Origin: Linyphia triangularis | Taxonomy: Eukaryota > Arthropoda > Arachnida > Araneae > Linyphiidae | Direction: 5' to 3' | Assembly (NCBI GenBank): GCA_963978545.1 | Contig: OZ021725.1 | Location: forward strand, 5,068,593 to 5,132,592 | Length of the DNA: 64,000 nucleotides | Shown here: one piece after another, positions 1 through 13,115 of the stretch | Position numbering within the stretch: the stretch's first letter is position 1 | Layout: every line of letters begins with the position of its first letter | The notes under the pieces: model-generated | What the model was told of the DNA's origin: nothing | Database searches by the model: none | Seen by the model: only the letters and a program-made list of their open reading frames with translations | Made by a program: the position numbers and the translations under genes

Positions 1-890
1 TTGTTGGTTGGAGACTCCAACCAAAGTGGAGTCGTGCAGAAATGATACGAATTAATACTCGAGTTCAGTAAACACCATTTCATAAAATGATATTCTCGAT
101 ATTTCAAAATGCTGTACTACTATACCTAGACTATGAATAAAATATTTGAAACTAACCAAAAGAATGGATTGAAAATTGAAAAATATCCGTATTTTGTAAA
201 AAAAATTAAGTTTTTCATGTAGATTCAGGGAGACCTAATTATTAAATGTCAGATATATTTTTTTATTACTGTTAATTAGTACTACAAACTCTACATTTTT
301 ATTCTTGAAATTAAAAATTTGCTTTATATTTATGTTTAAAAAAAAAATTTTAAATCTTTGTTTTTTTTCAAAAAATATCAAACTTCAGGTCCATTCCGGG
401 AGACCCAAATATTTTTCGATTGAACTAAAAAAAATTTTGGTAAACATGTGAGCATAGTGACAACTTTTTATCAACTTGAAATTTTGAATTTCCCAAAAAA
501 AGTTTTTTTCGATACGCCCTAATGAATAGACACGACCGGAATGAGACTCAGCCGACTGGGGCGGTTGGGCCGGAACGGGAACAAGAGAGTTAAAGCAGTC
601 TCATCATATGCTTCTACAAGCAATCGATGAAGATTTCTTCAAATTAAAGAAGTTAATCAAGAGTTCCCGCAAATGACACTTTTTCGGCACAAAATGTCAT
701 TTTCGCTCGAAAACAAATTGTGTGACTCTGATACTGAGTCACTAATACTTCAAGGTTATGTGGTTGCCAGATATCCAAACTCACGATACTACTTTTGACA
801 ACTAACAATTTAGATATAACCTTCTGGTAGGGCCATATTTTGTCAAACGGTGGAAACTTATTTCTACTCCCACTATTACATTAATATTTC
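1..890. other. AT-rich non-coding stretch, unidentified
   Basis: No convincing open frame or recognisable element. It holds homopolymer A/T runs and a short GC-richer patch at about 535-600. A phrase resembling 'gggagacc' occurs near 228 and 398, suggesting an old degraded repeat, but I could not define its ends. Confidence 0.4.
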
Positions 891-1385
891 TTGTATATGA
901 ACAGAGAAGGAATAATCATTGATGTACGATGCTTAGGAGAAGAGAACTCTGTGTTAAAAATTCGTTTTTCAACCTTTTACGCCTTAATCTCATATCTAAG
1001 GAAAATTTGGAAGTGGAGATGCTTAGAATACCTTAAGTGGCATTACCACAGCGATTTTGATCAAAACCGTTAGAGCCGTTTTTTTGCCAATTCCTGAAAA
1101 ACATAAATTTTTCAATGGCAGCTACCATATGCGTGTATGTACTATTTTGACCAAAACCTTAATGAGAGGTTTTCATGGTCTCTTCCAACTTGTACACAAA
1201 ATTTTAACATCGTAGGTCAATCTGTATGGGATTTATGATGACCACAGACAGACATTCTTCTTGACCACTTTTTTGAACTTAGGAATGTTTGAAACGTGAT
1301 GAAATGTGAAAAGAAATCCAAATTTTTTTACCGAATCAAATACTTTCATTACCCTATATTTACATATGAGTAATTAAAAGTAATA
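891..1385 (+). repeat. Dispersed repeat R1, copy 1
   Basis: About 500 bp that matches, with moderate divergence, 60715-61210 (same strand) and 52189-52520 (opposite strand). Shared landmarks are a 'gcattaccacagcga' block, 'agagccgtttttt', 'ttttcaatgg', 'catcgtaggtca', 'gaccaca.acagacatt' and a terminal 'actttcattaccctat' near 1342. Shorter pieces of the same 3' end occur near 44030-44135 and 48775-48905, so copies vary in length at one end as 5'-truncated retroposons do. I infer the 3' part of a non-LTR retrotransposon or a long SINE; no reverse transcriptase frame is present. Confidence 0.5.
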
Positions 1386-2073
1386 AGCAAAAACATGTTT
1401 CTTTCTTGGCAGCTTTAGTAAAACTTATACTCTACTTTTATTATAACAATGTACTTAGGACCAGGTCCTGCTCTTCACTTAGTCCCACAAAGCACGGGCC
1501 TTGAGCCCATGATTTTAGGGGGCCCAGAAATTAGATGTAAACCTATAACTTTTCTTTCACAAAAGCTATGTGGATATCTTTTACAATCTGTATGAAATAA
1601 TGTTTACATACAAATCATTTTGTATTGATTTTTAAACGTCTTCGGTATCCCAGAGTGTATTTATTCAAATAAACCAAACCATCATTTAAAAGCGTAAAAA
1701 ACAAGATTTCATGAAAGGTAGAGAAAAAAAAATTGAAATGAATTCTTGGCTAATTTATTGCGAGATCAGCAAATGTCGATTCTGAAGTTGTGATAATGCT
1801 GTAAATATTGTTGTCAACGGGTATTACAACATAGTGATCGTGAAATGCAATGCTACATAACAAAGTTTTCCAGTTTTGATTTATGAATTTGATTGTTTGA
1901 AATTTGTTTCTTTATTTGTGATAAAGAAATAACTTTTAGGAAACAATATGTTAACATTAATTTATAAACTTTTTCTATATTTAATGTGAATTAATTTGGC
2001 TATGCGTCAAGCCCATTTCCAATAAATCCCGCGTTTGACAAAGGGGCCTCCGAGCCTCCGAAAGTGTCCGGGT
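1386..2073. other. Non-coding spacer with a GC-rich remnant
   Basis: No gene seen. Short G/C-rich pieces near 1440-1515 and 2035-2072 (runs of GGGCC/GGCCC) resemble broken ends of a DNA transposon, and a similar GGGCCCC patch resumes at 2319 after the TA MITE, which appears to have landed inside it. Confidence 0.3.
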
Positions 2074-2076
2074 CTA

Positions 2077-2317
2077 TACTAAACTTCAACTTAACTAGAC
2101 ATCACTTAGACGATATATCGTCACAGTGCTCATAGGTATTTAATCCATTTTGGCGGAGTGAAAGCATAATGTTCGCCAAACCACAACCCTATAGAGAACA
2201 AAAAGCTATAAGGTTTGGCGAGAATTATGTCTTCACTCCGCCAAAATGGATTAAATACCTATGGGCACTGTGACGATCTATCGTCTAAGTGATGTCTAGT
2301 TAAGTTGAAGTTTAGTA
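2077..2317 (-). mobile_element. TA-flanked palindromic MITE, copy 1
   Basis: A 241-bp fold-back element that is almost entirely inverted repeat: it begins TACTAAACTTCAACTTAACT, ends with the reverse complement, and the arms pair to a small loop near 2190. TA is present directly outside both ends. Three relatives lie at 7745-7985, 43647-43887 and 61548-61902; this copy is inverted relative to those at 7745 and 43647. A TA duplication with long terminal inverted repeats fits the Tc1/mariner superfamily. No coding capacity. Confidence 0.8.
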
Positions 2318-2514
2318 TAGGGCCCCAACTTGCCATGGTCAGGCCCTCATGTCTAACAACTTTGTTTTTCCAATCACAATACTTACCTATAGATTCATTC
2401 AAATAACATAACAATAAAGTCTACTGGGTATAACAAGTATAAAAGTATTGGAAGAGATGAAAAAAAAAATTGCAAATGGCGTTTTTATTTTATTATTTAC
2501 CTTGTGTGTGTGTG

Positions 2515-2545
<31 letters not shown>

Positions 2546-3040
2546 CGTTAGCATTACCGGTATCATTATAGTTATTATAATTATTTAAGGAAATGCTTCT
2601 TTTCTTATACGAATTTGGTTGATGTGGTTCGATTCGTTTCGGTGTTCACTTGTTGGCGTCCTATCTAAAAAAGAAGCAAACATATCCATCATCTATATTT
2701 CGCAATGTAAAATATTTCACGGTCCATTTAAACTAGTAAATGAGTATACTTCTGTTACGTCTAATAAATATCTCTAACCTTATAGACCTTACACAAGGTG
2801 TTATTTTGAATTGAGCTTCGTCTAAAGATAACACTTGTGGCATACATGACACCAATCATAATACAGATTCATTATCAAAATTCGAATTTTTACATTCCAA
2901 TCTCCAATCACAATTCGCATTTCATTTTCCCACGAGAATAGCAATTGAGTATGACGTAACCTACATAAAATCCATGGGAGTTATATTTTGAATATTTCAA
3001 GCAATATTTCCAAAGTGAACACAATAAAACCTAGTGCGAT
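2318..3040. other. Spacer downstream of LITAF gene C exon 2
   Basis: Non-coding, AT-rich, with a poly-T run of roughly 27 bases at about 2515-2542 after a short GT repeat. On the minus strand this is intron of gene C, whose last exon would lie left of the window. No HYCPxC-type last exon was found here. Confidence 0.4.
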
Positions 3041-3047
3041 ACGTTAC

Positions 3048-3216
3048 CATATGAGGCATACAAATATGGTGGCTATATAAGCACATGATCCGTTCTCTCT
3101 GACTACTGAAGTGAGGATAGTCCTTCTGCAATTTCCGCACGTCACCTGCATTGGGGAATTGCTCAACATAGCAGGAGGAGTGATCACAACAGCGTGGTGG
3201 GAGGGATAACCGGCGT
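3048..3216 (-). CDS. LITAF-domain gene C, middle exon (gene runs off left edge)
   Basis: Read on the minus strand this exon lies between a good acceptor (pyrimidine-rich ..ttttttcag) and the donor GTAACG. It is 169 nt: 2 nt finish a phase-1 codon, 55 codons follow, and 2 nt start the next (phase 2). The peptide contains the N-terminal LITAF half: proline-rich AGYPSHHAVVITPP, then the knuckle MQVTCGNCRRTILTSVV, then the start of the hydrophobic stretch ACAYIATIFVCLI (near-exact). LITAF proteins are small zinc-binding proteins whose central hydrophobic part dips into endosomal/lysosomal membranes. The second knuckle (HYCPxC) must be encoded by an exon beyond position 1. Phase and layout match genes A and B. 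An open frame continuing upstream to 3301 is intron read-through. Homology is solid; whether the gene is expressed is unknown. Confidence 0.8.
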
Positions 3217-3267
3217 CTGAAAAAAGAATAGGAAAATTCCCACAAAGCCTTGTTTTGTAATACCTTA

Positions 3268-3931
3268 TAGTCCGAGAGGATACTGCAATTTTTGCACCCA
3301 ATCGAATATCATTCTGAATTTTTTATAGAAATTGGAGAAAAGTGAGTAGATTAGGAATCCACTGGTCTGCCGTGGGAAAAATGGCCGAAACTTATAAAAA
3401 ATCGACTTGGAATGAGTTCAACTAAAATCCGATTGCCAAATATTTCATAACTTGCCAAAAAGAGAAACAAACTTTTTCGTCTGGTAACCCACTGCATTTT
3501 GATTTTCAATGAGAAAAAGCGAAAACGATTTCTTTTCTCTGGCTCGGAAAACTCGGAATCTTTTAAAAGTAAGCCAGATTGGCGATATCAGTTACGTCAT
3601 CAGTAACGTAGTTTTTATTGCCAATTTGGCTCATTTGTGAAAGATGCAAGAAAGCCATCGCCACACATCCGAATCGTCTGCAACCTTCTTAATTGAAAAT
3701 TAAAGAGTGAGGGTTACCAAATAAAAAAAAAATGCTCATTATTTGGCAAGTTATGGCGCATTTGGCAATTGGATTTAGTTCAACTTATTAAAAGTCGATT
3801 TGTGACCAGTTTCGGCCATTTTTGCTACGGCAGGCCAGTGGATTCGTAATCTACTCACTTTCTCCAATTTCTATAAAAAATTCAGAATGATGTTCGATGG
3901 GGTCCAAAAATTACTGTCGCCTCTCAGTCTA
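3268..3931. mobile_element. About 660-bp fold-back element F1, copy 1
   Basis: Begins TAGTCCGAGAGG and ends with a diverged inverse near 3920-3931. Both arms (about 200 bp) carry the same block, including a phrase ending 'attcagaatgatgttcgatg' on the right and its reverse complement on the left. Relatives: 4695-5354, 45341-46002 and a half copy at 56778-57160. Non-coding. It sits in intron 1 of gene C, ending about 50 bp upstream of the exon 2 acceptor. Confidence 0.7.
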
Positions 3932-4090
3932 TTACTTAGGGTTGTAGTGCTGAAAAAATATTCCCGATTCGCAAGTTTCCTGATCGTGCGGTAAACCCAA
4001 CTACAGCCTGGGATATTTTTAAGTATAAAATACAAATTCACAATATTTTGCATAACTTATGACATAAAAAAGCTAAATACTCTTAAGCTT

Positions 4091-4253
4091 AGCGTCCACT
4101 GTCGCTAAGCAGATCAGAGCGGAGTAGATAAGAGCCAATTACAAGGCTGTCAACGTCCATTGTAGTTCGAGGCTCGCGCTGTAATAGACATTGGCAGCCT
4201 TGTAATTAGCTCTAATCCACTCCGCTCTGCTCTGGTTAGCGATAGTGGACTCC
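4091..4253. mobile_element. Small palindromic MITE
   Basis: About 163 bp, nearly all inverted repeat: GTCCACTGTCGCTAA near the left end pairs with TTAGCGATAGTGGAC at the right, continuing inward through CAGAGCGGAGT and AATTACAAGGCTG. AAGCTT flanks both ends and may be the target duplication. Not seen elsewhere in the window. Confidence 0.6.
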
Positions 4254-4694
4254 AAGCTTTAATTTATGTATTTATTTCCTCACTAATATATCGCAACACA
4301 TGCATAAAGATTTTTGAGTTATTAATAATTAGTTAGTAATAAAAACTTCAAAAAGTATATCGGCAACCATATCGTGTTCTTTTTTTCTTAAAGTGAGCAA
4401 AAAATTTTTAATCTCTTTTAGATATGCAGATTGATATAGATAAATAACTGCATAGACTGATTAACGTTGGGAACATAAAGCCATTGCCAGATTGTTGGGT
4501 GGAAGAAATATACGGATTGCCGAGGATTGAAAGAAAAATCTTGGGTTGTACGCAGCAGAACTGTCAATAGCAGACCTTAATTTGTAATTATGTGCAAAAC
4601 AAGACTTACTCTAGCACATTACTAGGTTTCCCACATTCCCAACCTACTATAGAAGTGATCCGTGATTGGATAATCGTCCCCCCATCATCAGCAA

Positions 4695-5354
4695 TAGACT
4701 CAGAGGAGACTGCAATTTTTGGACCTCATCGAATATCAATCTGAATTTTTTATAAAAATTGGAGAAAAGTGAGTAGATTACGAATCCACTGGTCTGCCAT
4801 AAAAATGGCCGAAACTGGTCAAAAATCAACTTTTAATAAGTTGAACTAAATCCAATTGCCAAATGCGCCATAACTTGCCAAGTAATGAGCATTTTTTTTA
4901 CTTGCTAACCCTCACTCTTTAATTTTCAATTAAGAAGGTTGCAGACGATTCGGATGTGTGGCTATGGCTTACTTGCATCTTTCACAAATGAGCCAAATTG
5001 GCAATTAACAATACGTCACGGATGACGTAACCGATGTCGCCAATTTAGTTTACTTTTAAAAGATGCAAGTTTTCCGAGCCAGAGATCAGAAATCGTTTGC
5101 GCTTTTTCTCATTGCAAATCAAAATGCGATGGGTTGCCAAACGAAAAAATTTGTTCTGTTTTTGGTAAATTATGACATATTTGGATTAATCAGATTTTAG
5201 TTGAACTCATTCCAAGTCGATTTTTAAACAGTTTCGGCCATTTTTGCCACGGCAGACCAATGGATTCGTAATCTTCTCACTTTTCTCCTATTTCTATGAA
5301 AAATTCAGAATGATGTTCGATGGGGTCCAAAAATTGCAGTCGCCTCTCGGACTA
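4695..5354. mobile_element. Fold-back element F1, copy 2
   Basis: Same family as 3268-3931, with better preserved ends (TAGACTCAGAGGAGACTGC at the left, CCTCTCGGACTA at the right). It is in intron 1 of gene C. The short open frames across it are accidental. Confidence 0.7.
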
Positions 5355-5679
5355 CAACAAACCGTTGCGATTTTCTTGCGTTGCCATCGGAACAGTATAT
5401 CCAGTTGTTTATCTATATCGATGGACGCATATTGTGCTTAGTGGTAATTTATCAAATTACGTTTTTGATGATTAGTGGAAGGCATTTCTGTTACTGATAA
5501 TGTACAGGGTGATAGTAATTAAAGTTCAAATTTCAAAAAGCTATAACAAAAGAACTAGAACCACTATTTAGAACGATTTGAAATTTGATCTGAATATACG
5601 CGAAGAAGATGGAAATGGTATGGCATAAAAAAAAGTATTTAGAAGTATTTGGTTTTCTTATGCTATATCATTTGAATAC

Positions 5680-6369
5680 TGTTGCGTAGATGGGTTCGAA
5701 AGATTTGAAGCCAAAGCAGATCAAAACTTGCAGAAATTTATTCCGATATAACTCTTTGCAGATTCTTTTAAAACTCCAGAATTTCTTGTTCTAGTAAATT
5801 CAATACAGCTCTTTACACAACAATAGAGCACAAACAGCAGTTAAAAACTTTATACACATCTGCTAAAATTGCCGCAAAAGACAATGCAATACAGTTCACC
5901 TTTGGAACTACTCTGAATGCTCACTGAGAGACAACTAACTAACTCCTCCGCTCTCTTGGCTGGCCTTTTATAGGAAAGCTTCCTTCGTGAATCTTCTAGA
6001 GATAGAAATTTGGAGAATTTTCCAGATCGCAGTAAAAAAGCCCTATACAGGTTCATGAGGACCGAAAATGTCACCAAATGATCGCCAAGTTTGGCGACAT
6101 TTGCCGATTTCTCCCCAAATTTGGCGACCAAAATTAGTCGCCAACTTGGCGAGATTGACATTAACCATAATGTTAAATGGCCTTCTCCTTGTAAAACTCG
6201 TTTTCCAGCATTATCTCTGTTAAACTCGTTTTCAAGCATTAAGAGACGCATTGCAGGAAAGTGAAGTAAAGACAAACTATTGCACTACCTTATGCGAAAT
6301 GTACATAAATTTTTCTTTTTACATAATTAATACTACGAAATATTTACAAATATACAGAAATTCGTAACA
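5680..6369 (-). mobile_element. Solo LTR, family S, with 4-bp target duplication
   Basis: A 690-bp sequence with terminal TGTTG/..TAACA signature and a perfect ATAC duplication at 5676-5679 and 6370-6373. It is the reverse complement of the LTRs at 39121-39842 and 50612-51143. On the minus strand it has a TATA-like ATAAAAG around 5965-5971, preceded by three perfect alternating 5-bp units (TTC 5983, GAA 5988, TTC 5993). The section at 6065-6165 is packed with TTGGCGA/TCGCCAA motifs. A 141-codon frame at 5850-6275 lies wholly in the LTR and is not considered a gene. Confidence 0.8.
5983..5995 (-). promoter_or_regulatory. Heat-shock-element-like array in solo LTR
   Basis: TTC-n2-GAA-n2-TTC with perfect units at 5983-5985, 5988-5990 and 5993-5995, close upstream (minus strand) of a TATA-like box. 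This spacing is the binding pattern of heat-shock factor trimers. Function is inferred from the motif. Confidence 0.55.
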
Positions 6370-6594
6370 ATACCATTTCCCTCTTCTCAAAATGGCATGT
6401 TTTCTTTCGTAATCTCCTTTTAAATAATAAAAATTTTATTTTCATTTTTATTTTAAATGCAGAAGTAATGAAATATCATTTTGATACTATTTCCCTCTTC
6501 CCTCGTATATTCAGATCAAATTTCAGATCATTCTGAATAATGGTTCTTGTTCTTTTGGTATAGCATTAAGCCTGGGCATTTTCTTTTCTTGATA

Positions 6595-6720
6595 TTTAAA
6601 TACCTAATTTTTTAAATACCTAAATTATAATTAATAAATTATTTTCAAATACCTAATATTTAAATACCTAATACTTAAATGCCTAATATTTAAATACCTA
6701 ATATTTAAATACCTTAATAA
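6595..6720. repeat. Minisatellite, about 15-bp unit
   Basis: Imperfect tandem copies of a unit close to 'taaatacctaatatt', visible from about 6595 to 6720 in AT-rich spacer between the solo LTR and the TTAA element. Confidence 0.7.
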
Positions 6721-6852
6721 CTAATTTTTTTAAAGAACTTTTTTTTTAATATTTGGAATCGGAAAGAAATTCTTCATAAATGAAAACTAATTTCGCTCGT
6801 TTTTTTAAAAGAATGCGGGAATTGTCCAATGCTACTGCGTTCCGTTATTTAA

Positions 6853-7553
6853 GGGGGTCCGGTACCGAAAATAAAAAAAACTTTATTTATGTACATTTTT
6901 ATGTCAATGTTTTTTAAGAAGAAATAGAAAATGTTTTTTTAAATATTGTGTTTAGTTATTTAAAAAAAAAAATTAAAAACCAAGAAAAATCCATAATAAT
7001 TGATGTTTGCGTATTTTGATATAAGTCAAGAAAAAATAAATTTTTTTTCAAAGTGAAAGCTTCCTGTAACACATAATTATATAAAGAAAATTTTGTCATC
7101 ACAGAATTTTGATAGGTGAACTAAAAAAAATTAAAAAAATTCTCAAAGTTAAAATATTGAAATTTTTGATTTTTTTTTAATGTTATCTTTTACGCTAAAT
7201 GTTATATTTTAAAACAGAATTAAAAAAATAATATTCTGCGAGGACAAAATATTTAAAACTATATAAATTAAATGCTCCAAAAATTTGAATAGCCAATTAT
7301 TAATGGTTCTGGAGATATATCGATTTGAATATGCAACATCTGTGAAAAACACTAGTGTTCGAAAAACGCACTTTAAACAGACGCTTCAAGGTGTTACGCC
7401 CATTAGTGATGTTTAAATAACAGGTAATTTTGTGGCGTTCTAATCACCGGAGGAATAAGATAAAAGCATCATTCTCTTCAGGAATGTATGAAGTATTTTT
7501 TAAAATCAGAATTTTTTTTTCGGATTTTTGAAAAAAATTCGGTATGGACCCCC
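6853..7553. mobile_element. TTAA-flanked element with GGGGGTCC termini
   Basis: 701 bp flanked by TTAA on both sides (6849-6852, 7554-7557). Terminal inverted repeats read GGGGGTCCGGTACCGAA at the left and, inverted at the right, GGGGGTCCATACCGAA. TTAA plus a 5'-GG terminus fits the Kolobok superfamily better than piggyBac, whose ends start CC. AT-rich interior, no transposase frame, so non-autonomous. Confidence 0.65.
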
Positions 7554-7744
7554 TTAAGTTGTTCAATTTTGAGTATCTTCACCTGCTACCCCTAGAATTT
7601 CATAAATTTCCATGCAAAGAAATCTGGTGGTTTCAAATCTAGTAACCGTGGAGACCACATTCTTTGCTAGTCCCGGGGGTATTCTGGGAGCTGTGCCAAG
7701 ATGTGCAAGGTGGACACATTGAAATGAGCTAAAGGTGTGTCCTA

Positions 7745-7985
7745 TACTAAACTTCAACTTAACTAGACATCACTTAGACGATAGATCGTCACAGTGCTCA
7801 TAGGTATTTAATCCATTTTGGCGGCGTGAAGACATAATTCTCGCCAAACCTTACAGCCTTTTGTTCTCTACAGGGTTGTGGTTTGGCGAACATTATGCTT
7901 TCACGCCGCCAAAATGGATTAAATACCTATGAGCACTGTGACGATCTACCGTCTAAGTGATGTCTAGTTAAGTTGAAGTTTAGTA
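7745..7985 (+). mobile_element. TA-flanked palindromic MITE, copy 2
   Basis: Same 241-bp fold-back element as at 2077-2317 in opposite orientation, with TA outside both ends and arms very similar to the copy at 43647-43887. Confidence 0.8.
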
Positions 7986-8553
7986 TAGTATGATATATGT
8001 TTGATTAATAATTTAATTTATGCAATAAAATGTGATTATCATAAAAATTTATAATTAATTTATAATATGTCACAAAACCTAGAGTTTTAGGGATGGCAGA
8101 TAGATCGAGAAATTGTCCTGTACGTATTCTGTTGAGAATCATTATTTTTATATCTTGTATTTATTTTTCTTTGCTTGAAGAGTTCTGTCGCCTAAGAAGA
8201 ATACTTTTTCTTAAATAAGAACATGAAAATGCTCTATAAAACCTCTTTTCTATAAAATTTATTGTACATGATATGTGAAAAATCATCTCTCATCTCAACC
8301 GACTGCATTCATGGCGATTTCTCTGTCTTTCAGACGGGGAATGCTATGTAGTGACTATTCCCTCAAACTCTAGCCCACGTTTGGTCCAGCGACTTAATTA
8401 TCATTCGCGAGATCTTCGTCGTTACATAAATGTATATGATTTTGAATTATTATTATTATTATTATTATTTTTGATACATACTCTGTACTTTACTAAAAAC
8501 CGAATCGTAAAAAATGTGGCTAATAGATTTTCTCAAGTAACAGAATCACTTAC

Positions 8554-8595
8554 CAATTGATAACATGCTTCCTTTGAGCAGCGAAAGGTTGTAAA
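8554..8595 (-). CDS. LITAF gene C, candidate first coding exon
   Basis: On the minus strand an acceptor ('ttttattttacag') precedes a 42-nt exon that ends at a consensus donor GTAAGT. It has a 29-nt 5' UTR piece, then ATG TTA TCA ATT G, so it ends in phase 1, exactly the phase needed to join the exon starting at 3216 (which begins with two nucleotides of a split codon). Gene B has the same arrangement: a 34-nt internal exon with a short 5' UTR tail and a few codons. The match in phase and layout is the support; an exon this small could be chance, and cDNA would settle it. Confidence 0.4.
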
Positions 8596-8659
8596 CTGTA
8601 AAATAAAAAAGAATTACACTTAAATTGTTAGTATTCAGTTAACATAAACACCCATAAAA

Positions 8660-8960
8660 AAAGTTTTTGATAAAAATCCTTTATGCATTGCCAGTTTTTA
8701 TATTCATTAAAAAAAAACTGTTTCTGTTGCCAGCGTGTGATTCATTATTTATCTATTAAAAAATTTAGGTAACAGGAAAGAGTTTCTTCAGTGATCGGTT
8801 AAATGCTATTGCAGCGGGATTGGATGACGGCAAGTTAGTTTATTAATATTCCGTAAAAGAAACCTTATAGTGACAGCCACCAAAATTTGATAGAACGCAT
8901 TGTTATCGAAATCGAATCAATTGTCAAGTTTCAGCCCAAATGGATGACTGTAAGGGGGTT
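8660..8960 (+). repeat. Dispersed element D, fragment
   Basis: Shares a series of blocks with 36690-37090: 'caggaaagagtttc', 'gatgacggcaagtt', 'tattccgtaaaag', 'aaaatttgatagaa', 'gcattgttatcgaaa', 'gtcaagtttcagccc'. The 'acaggaaagagttt' block also belongs to the 164-bp satellite unit at 20709-22992, so the satellite appears to be an expanded part of this dispersed element. Confidence 0.55.
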
Positions 8961-9690
8961 AGTTAGGCCTCTATAGGTTAAATTAATAGATTTTAAAAAT
9001 GTTTGATTTGAACAGTCACAACTACTAAGCTATTGCTTTTACACAGCAGCATTAGTTATGAAAGACCATTTCATAATATTTTTAGCAATTTAAGTATTAA
9101 ATAATTGTAAAACCTACAAGAAATTGCAATATTTTATGCAAATACTTATGAGTTGCTTTTGCTGTTTAAAAAATTGTACAGTACCCCAAAAAAAATACGT
9201 ACTAAGGCTATATCTTGTATTCTAATTGATGAAATAACAAAAGTCAAGTACCGTTGTAAATCGTGGAAGGTCTTTATTAATTGTATACAATTTTTTTTTT
9301 ATCATGAGGGGTTGTGTACATATTAAAACTAAACCAAACTTTAAAAAGTTCAAGGGCAACCCCATAATATTATACCATATTTAGATTTAGAATCCCAAAA
9401 AACATCTAACTACCAAATTTCATAATTTTCCAAGGAGTGGTTTGTAATTTAAAGATGTCAATAAAATAGCAAATTAATGTTAAACAGAAAATGTGCTTTT
9501 TAGCCATAAATTCTTAAATAGTTAATATATTTTAGTAATTTTTGTTTCAAACGCTTAGTTTGTTAAATACGAAACATTAATAGCGATCAACTTTTGCACC
9601 AAACAGTGTGTTAGTAATTAATTATTAATTAATAAAACAAGTTTTAAAATGTTTTTACTAGAAACATGCTTTTATTATTATTTTTTTTTA
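8961..9690. other. AT-rich spacer
   Basis: No gene. The stretch 9230-9450 resembles 10540-10800 ('catattaaaact..', 'accaaatttcataa', 'gtggtttg'), suggesting an old duplicated or dispersed repeat around the microsatellite region. Confidence 0.3.
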
Positions 9691-9699
9691 TTATAATAA

Positions 9700-10506
<807 letters not shown>

Positions 10507-10799
10507 GTACTGTACCTATAATGTAACTGTACAGAAGGTTAAAGAACAAATATCCTCATTGTATCTTTTGTTCTTTTTGGTTCTAGGAAACAAAATATGC
10601 CTTTTTAATTCCTAGAAGATTTTTATTTGGTATTTGTATTTCAACTGTATAGTTGCATATTAAAACTTAATAGAACTTTAAAAAATTAAATGACACCACA
10701 AAAATATTATTCTAAATTGGAATTCAGAATCCAAAAACAAGAGGGATACCAAGTTTCATAAAGTTTCACGAAGTGGTTTGTTTTTAATGGAGGAGAAAA

Positions 10800-11627
10800 A
10801 TATAAAGATCACTTGGTCTCAAAACGTTAAAAGGGTGTGATTTTTTTTTTAACCGACCAAACACTGTAGCCATCTTTTTAAATATATTAAAATCATCTTT
10901 TTTAAGAATACATTTTTTCAAAATCACCAAAAATGCCATGTTTTCTTTCATAATTTTGATTTAAATGATAATAAAAAAAAAAAAAAAAAAAATTTATTTT
11001 AAATGCAGGGATAGTGAAATATATCATTTGGATGACATATCACTGTATGGAAAACTCATTTTTGAGCTACTTTTTCAGATAGTTTGATGCCATCTAGACC
11101 ATAGAAAATTATATTTTAGCATTATTATACATCTAAAACTTTTTTTAGTATGTTTTACAATATTTTCAAGTTAAAATATATTTGATTTGGAGGTTTTATT
11201 TGTATTTGTGTATCGCCGAATTTTCTGTGAATTGCTGTTTACTCGTAAACAATATTTTTAGTACACTTTTGAACTTCTCATCCATAAATAAGAATATTAT
11301 TCAGAAGTTCAAATCCGTTTCCTTCTAAATTAGTATTGAAAGGAAAATAGTGAGAATTTCAAGCAAGGTCTGTCAATGAGCCGACGCCTCATTTTCAAAA
11401 AATGCTAATAAGATAGGTGTTTTCTTTGCAAGACGTTGCAAACTTTTACAAGTCGTAGGTAACCAGCAATATGCTTTTGTTTACGTTTTATCATTTGGCC
11501 GACACATCGTCTGGTTGACGCCTTCCGAAGTTTTTGTTAGATAGCTTATAAACAAAACACCAGATAACCATTTATTAATAGTTCTATTGAATGTATCGAT
11601 TTTTTTTTTAATTTTTTTTTTAGAAAT

Positions 11628-11666
<39 letters not shown>

Positions 11667-13100
11667 TTTTTAATAAAAAAATGTGCATATATTATTTCTT
11701 TCATATGTTTTATTTATACAATGCAAAATTTCCATACTAAGTGAAAAAAATTAAATCTAAAATAATTTGGCTTTTAAACTGTAAACCAAATAGTGTCACC
11801 TAAATGATATTTTCTTGCAGTTGCTATATAAAAAAATTCAAATACAGTATACTACTATATAAAAATACAGCTTCAAATCTAGTGAAATATTATTCTAGAT
11901 TTATCCACGTTAAGATTTTATCATTAAATAAATAATTATATTTTGTTATTTTTTATTTTTTTATTATTATTTTAAAGTATAAATTCTTATTTTGGCCTGT
12001 TTAAAAAAATCAGCCTTAAACCTTGAATGTTTTTAATGAAAAGTGGTTATATAACTAAAGTGTTTCTTTTTTTTTTCATTTCTTCTTCAACTGATCATTT
12101 GCAAAAGGTTAAACTTAAAATTAATTATGACGTGGGTTTGCCATTGAATGACACATTTTATCTCCAAACACCACAAAACACGCCAAATTGGTAACCTTCA
12201 AACAATAGTAAATTTGCAGGATTTTTATCACCAAATCCCTCAACCTTTCATCATAGTTCACTTGCTTGGTACCATCGTGTCTAACTAATAATTTCATAAG
12301 TAACTAGGCAGTTAAAAAACATTTGCAAGACCCTTCTTCGTGTACTAGTACTGTTCAGATCATTGAGGATTATGACCTGTATCGCAGCAATGGAAACATA
12401 TGTCGATACAAAGTTTATGGGAACTTGACAGTTACCGACACATGCTAAAAGCCGAATTTACATCTAACTTCCAATGGCCGAAAAATTATTTATTTCTCAA
12501 CGTATTTACAAATTTTTTTCGCAGAATTTGTTTTGATATTTACAAATATAGTAACAAGGTAATATTAAAAAAAAAAAATTTTTAGCTTATAACAATTGTT
12601 TGCAATTAACTCAAAACAGTGGTTTTCAACACCTAGGTATAGTTTAAAAAAGTCTATCAATATTTCAATCTAATTTTTTACTAGAATATTATAAAAAAGT
12701 GAGTTCTATATCAATGACCTAAAATTTTTATTTTAAATATGCGTATATTTTTTATAATGTGAATTTTATGAAAAAAAAAAATTCTTCAAGTTCATACAAA
12801 ACATAATTTTTTTTTTTTTTTTATAAGCATTAAAAGCAATATTGTCTACAAAATAGATTATCATCTTTAATCAAAATGTTTACTTAACATTCGTAATTTT
12901 TAAGAAAACATTTATGAGCTATTTTGTCTAGAAAGTGTACCAAGGTGTTAAAAATCACTGTTTTGAGATAATTTTAAAAAAATGCTTGTATGTAAACTCA
13001 AATTGTTAAATTTTTTTATGCATATATTTTGTGCAATTACTATGTTTATAAATATCTAACAATATTTTGAGTGATAAAAGTTTGTAAATTCATTGAGAAA
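10800..13100. other. AT-rich gene-free stretch
   Basis: No supported gene. Contains A/T homopolymers (about 10974-10992, 11628-11663, 12807-12823) and a somewhat more complex piece at 12120-12440 that I could not identify. Confidence 0.4.
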
Positions 13101-13115
13101 TAAATAATTTATAGG

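Noticed and set aside
5850..6275. 141-codon minus frame
   Set aside because: Lies entirely in a solo LTR; the other LTR copies do not preserve it.
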